DNA of 21,844 bases, taken from Opitutales bacterium UBA7389. GTDB lineage: Bacteria > Verrucomicrobiota > Verrucomicrobiia > Opitutales > Opitutaceae. Position 1 is the first letter of the stretch. Each line of letters starts with the position of its first letter. Below the pieces are notes generated by a model that did not search any database, was not told where the DNA came from, and saw only the letters and a list, made by a program, of their open reading frames with translations. The stretch is taken from contig DKNL01000298.1 in assembly GCA_002474325.1 (NCBI GenBank), positions 1 to 21,844 on the forward strand, in the 5' to 3' direction. Of this stretch, positions 21,115-21,844 are shown in pieces. The translations under genes were made by a program, and so were the position numbers.

Positions 21115-21844
21115 AATCAAAGGAAACAGTTGCGGGATTGGCGTTGGAGAACATCCAGTCGCTATCAGCATATAAGCCAGGGTTTCAATCAGTTGGCAGC
21201 GATTGGATAAAGCTGAATACTAACGAAAGTCCATATCCTCCGAGTCCACTGGTTTTTCAAGCGATCCAGGAGGCCGCAGAAGATTCTTTGAGGCTTTATC
21301 CGGACCCTAAAAGCGGGGCTTTGAGGGCCGCTATTGGGGAATTGCATGGACTGGATGCGGAAAACGTAATCGTGGGAAACGGGTCTGACGATGTGCTCAA
21401 TATTCTCATCAGAGCGTTCTCCCGAAGCGATCGAGCAACGACGCTGATTAATCCTAGCTATTCATTGTATCCAGTTCTATGTGGGATACAGAACTCGAGC
21501 GTTATTGAGCTGCAATTCGATCATTCCATGGAGGTCCCCTTGGAATCGATTTCTAAACTTGATGCCCGAATTCTTTTCTTCACTTCTCCAAATGCTCCTA
21601 CGGGAGTGGGTTTTGGGAATGAAACCATTCGCCGTCTAGCTACTTCATTTGGTGGGATTGTCGTGATTGACGAAGCTTATGCCGATTTCGCGAAAGAGAA
21701 TTCTGTGGAGCTCTTATCGGAATTTCCGAATATCGTAATAACGAGAACGCTATCGAAATCCTATGCACTGGCAGGATTGCGAGTTGGATACGCTTTGGCT
21801 GAAAGGAGTATTATAGACATACTAGATCGTGTTCGTGATAGCTA
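21111..21844 (+). CDS. hisC: Histidinol-phosphate aminotransferase (5' part, truncated by window end)
   Basis: HisC is a PLP-dependent fold-type I aminotransferase that makes L-histidinol phosphate from imidazole-acetol phosphate and glutamate. The 244 residues visible show LNTNESPYPPSP (residues 35-46), YPDP (63-66), GNGSDDVLNILIRAF (89-103), NPSYSLYP (114-121), SPNAPTG (159-165), the PLP-ring aspartate in IDEAYADF (Asp187), and the Schiff-base lysine Lys216 in TLSKSYALAGLRVGYA. The family often has Asn where SPNAPTG has Ala. The ATG shares ATGA with the hisD stop, so the two are translationally coupled. The window ends before the C-terminal domain. Confidence 0.96.
   Translation, partial: MKSKETVAGLALENIQSLSAYKPGFQSVGSDWIKLNTNESPYPPSPLVFQAIQEAAEDSLRLYPDPKSGALRAAIGELHGLDAENVIVGNGSDDVLNILIRAFSRSDRATTLINPSYSLYPVLCGIQNSSVIELQFDHSMEVPLESISKLDARILFFTSPNAPTGVGFGNETIRRLATSFGGIVVIDEAYADFAKENSVELLSEFPNIVITRTLSKSYALAGLRVGYALAERSIIDILDRVRDS

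Overview
The window is an almost uninterrupted run of housekeeping genes, all on the + strand. It contains one giant ribosomal-protein cluster (about 1-17009), a small membrane zinc-ribbon gene (17089-17322), guaA, an exported LolA-like protein gene, and the start of a histidine-biosynthesis pair, hisD and a truncated hisC. No stretch longer than 160 bases lacks a gene. I see no mobile element, tRNA, rRNA or CRISPR array.

Organism. The cluster joins the str, S10, spc and alpha groups end to end. There is no tuf between fusA and rpsJ, no rpmD (L30) between rpsE and rplO, and no rpmJ, infA, map or adk between secY and rpsM. This order, together with residue-level resemblance in L2, L3 and HisD, suggests a member of the PVC superphylum. 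My best guess is Verrucomicrobiota, possibly class Opitutae. This is inference from remembered gene order and sequence, not from a search. Base composition looks balanced and even, with no obvious transferred island.

Layout. 1-18: last codons of rpsL. 37-2690: rpsG, fusA. 2715-3023: rpsJ. 3121-7509: rplC, rplD, rplW, rplB, rpsS, rplV, rpsC, rplP, rpmC. 7525-13488: rpsQ, rplN, rplX, rplE, rpsN, rpsH, rplF, rplR, rpsE, rplO, secY. 13649-17009: rpsM, rpsK, rpsD, rpoA, rplQ. A convincing intrinsic terminator at 17045-17073 closes the cluster. After it come the 77-residue zinc-ribbon gene, guaA behind its own candidate promoter, an exported 248-residue protein, hisD, and hisC overlapping hisD by four bases.

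The genes supply both ribosomal subunits (26 r-protein genes, counting the rpsL fragment), the translocation GTPase EF-G, the SecY channel and the RNA polymerase alpha subunit. This is the usual co-regulated growth module. GuaA adds GMP synthesis, and HisD/HisC add the last and a late step of histidine synthesis.

Most of the window is ordinary. The points worth a second look are: long Glu/Ala-rich acidic appendages on S11 (N-terminal) and L17 (C-terminal), with shorter ones on S17 and L5; start regions that mostly lack Shine-Dalgarno sequences but often carry a TAGAAT/TAGATT element; stem-loops just upstream of rplC, rpsH and hisD; a terminator placed 15 bases before a zinc-ribbon gene; a HisD whose normally Gly-Gly substrate-side loop is replaced by a shorter Thr-Asn-Leu-Ala loop; and an L2 with Asn in place of the second His of the HPH motif. 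I found no convincing undescribed multi-gene system.
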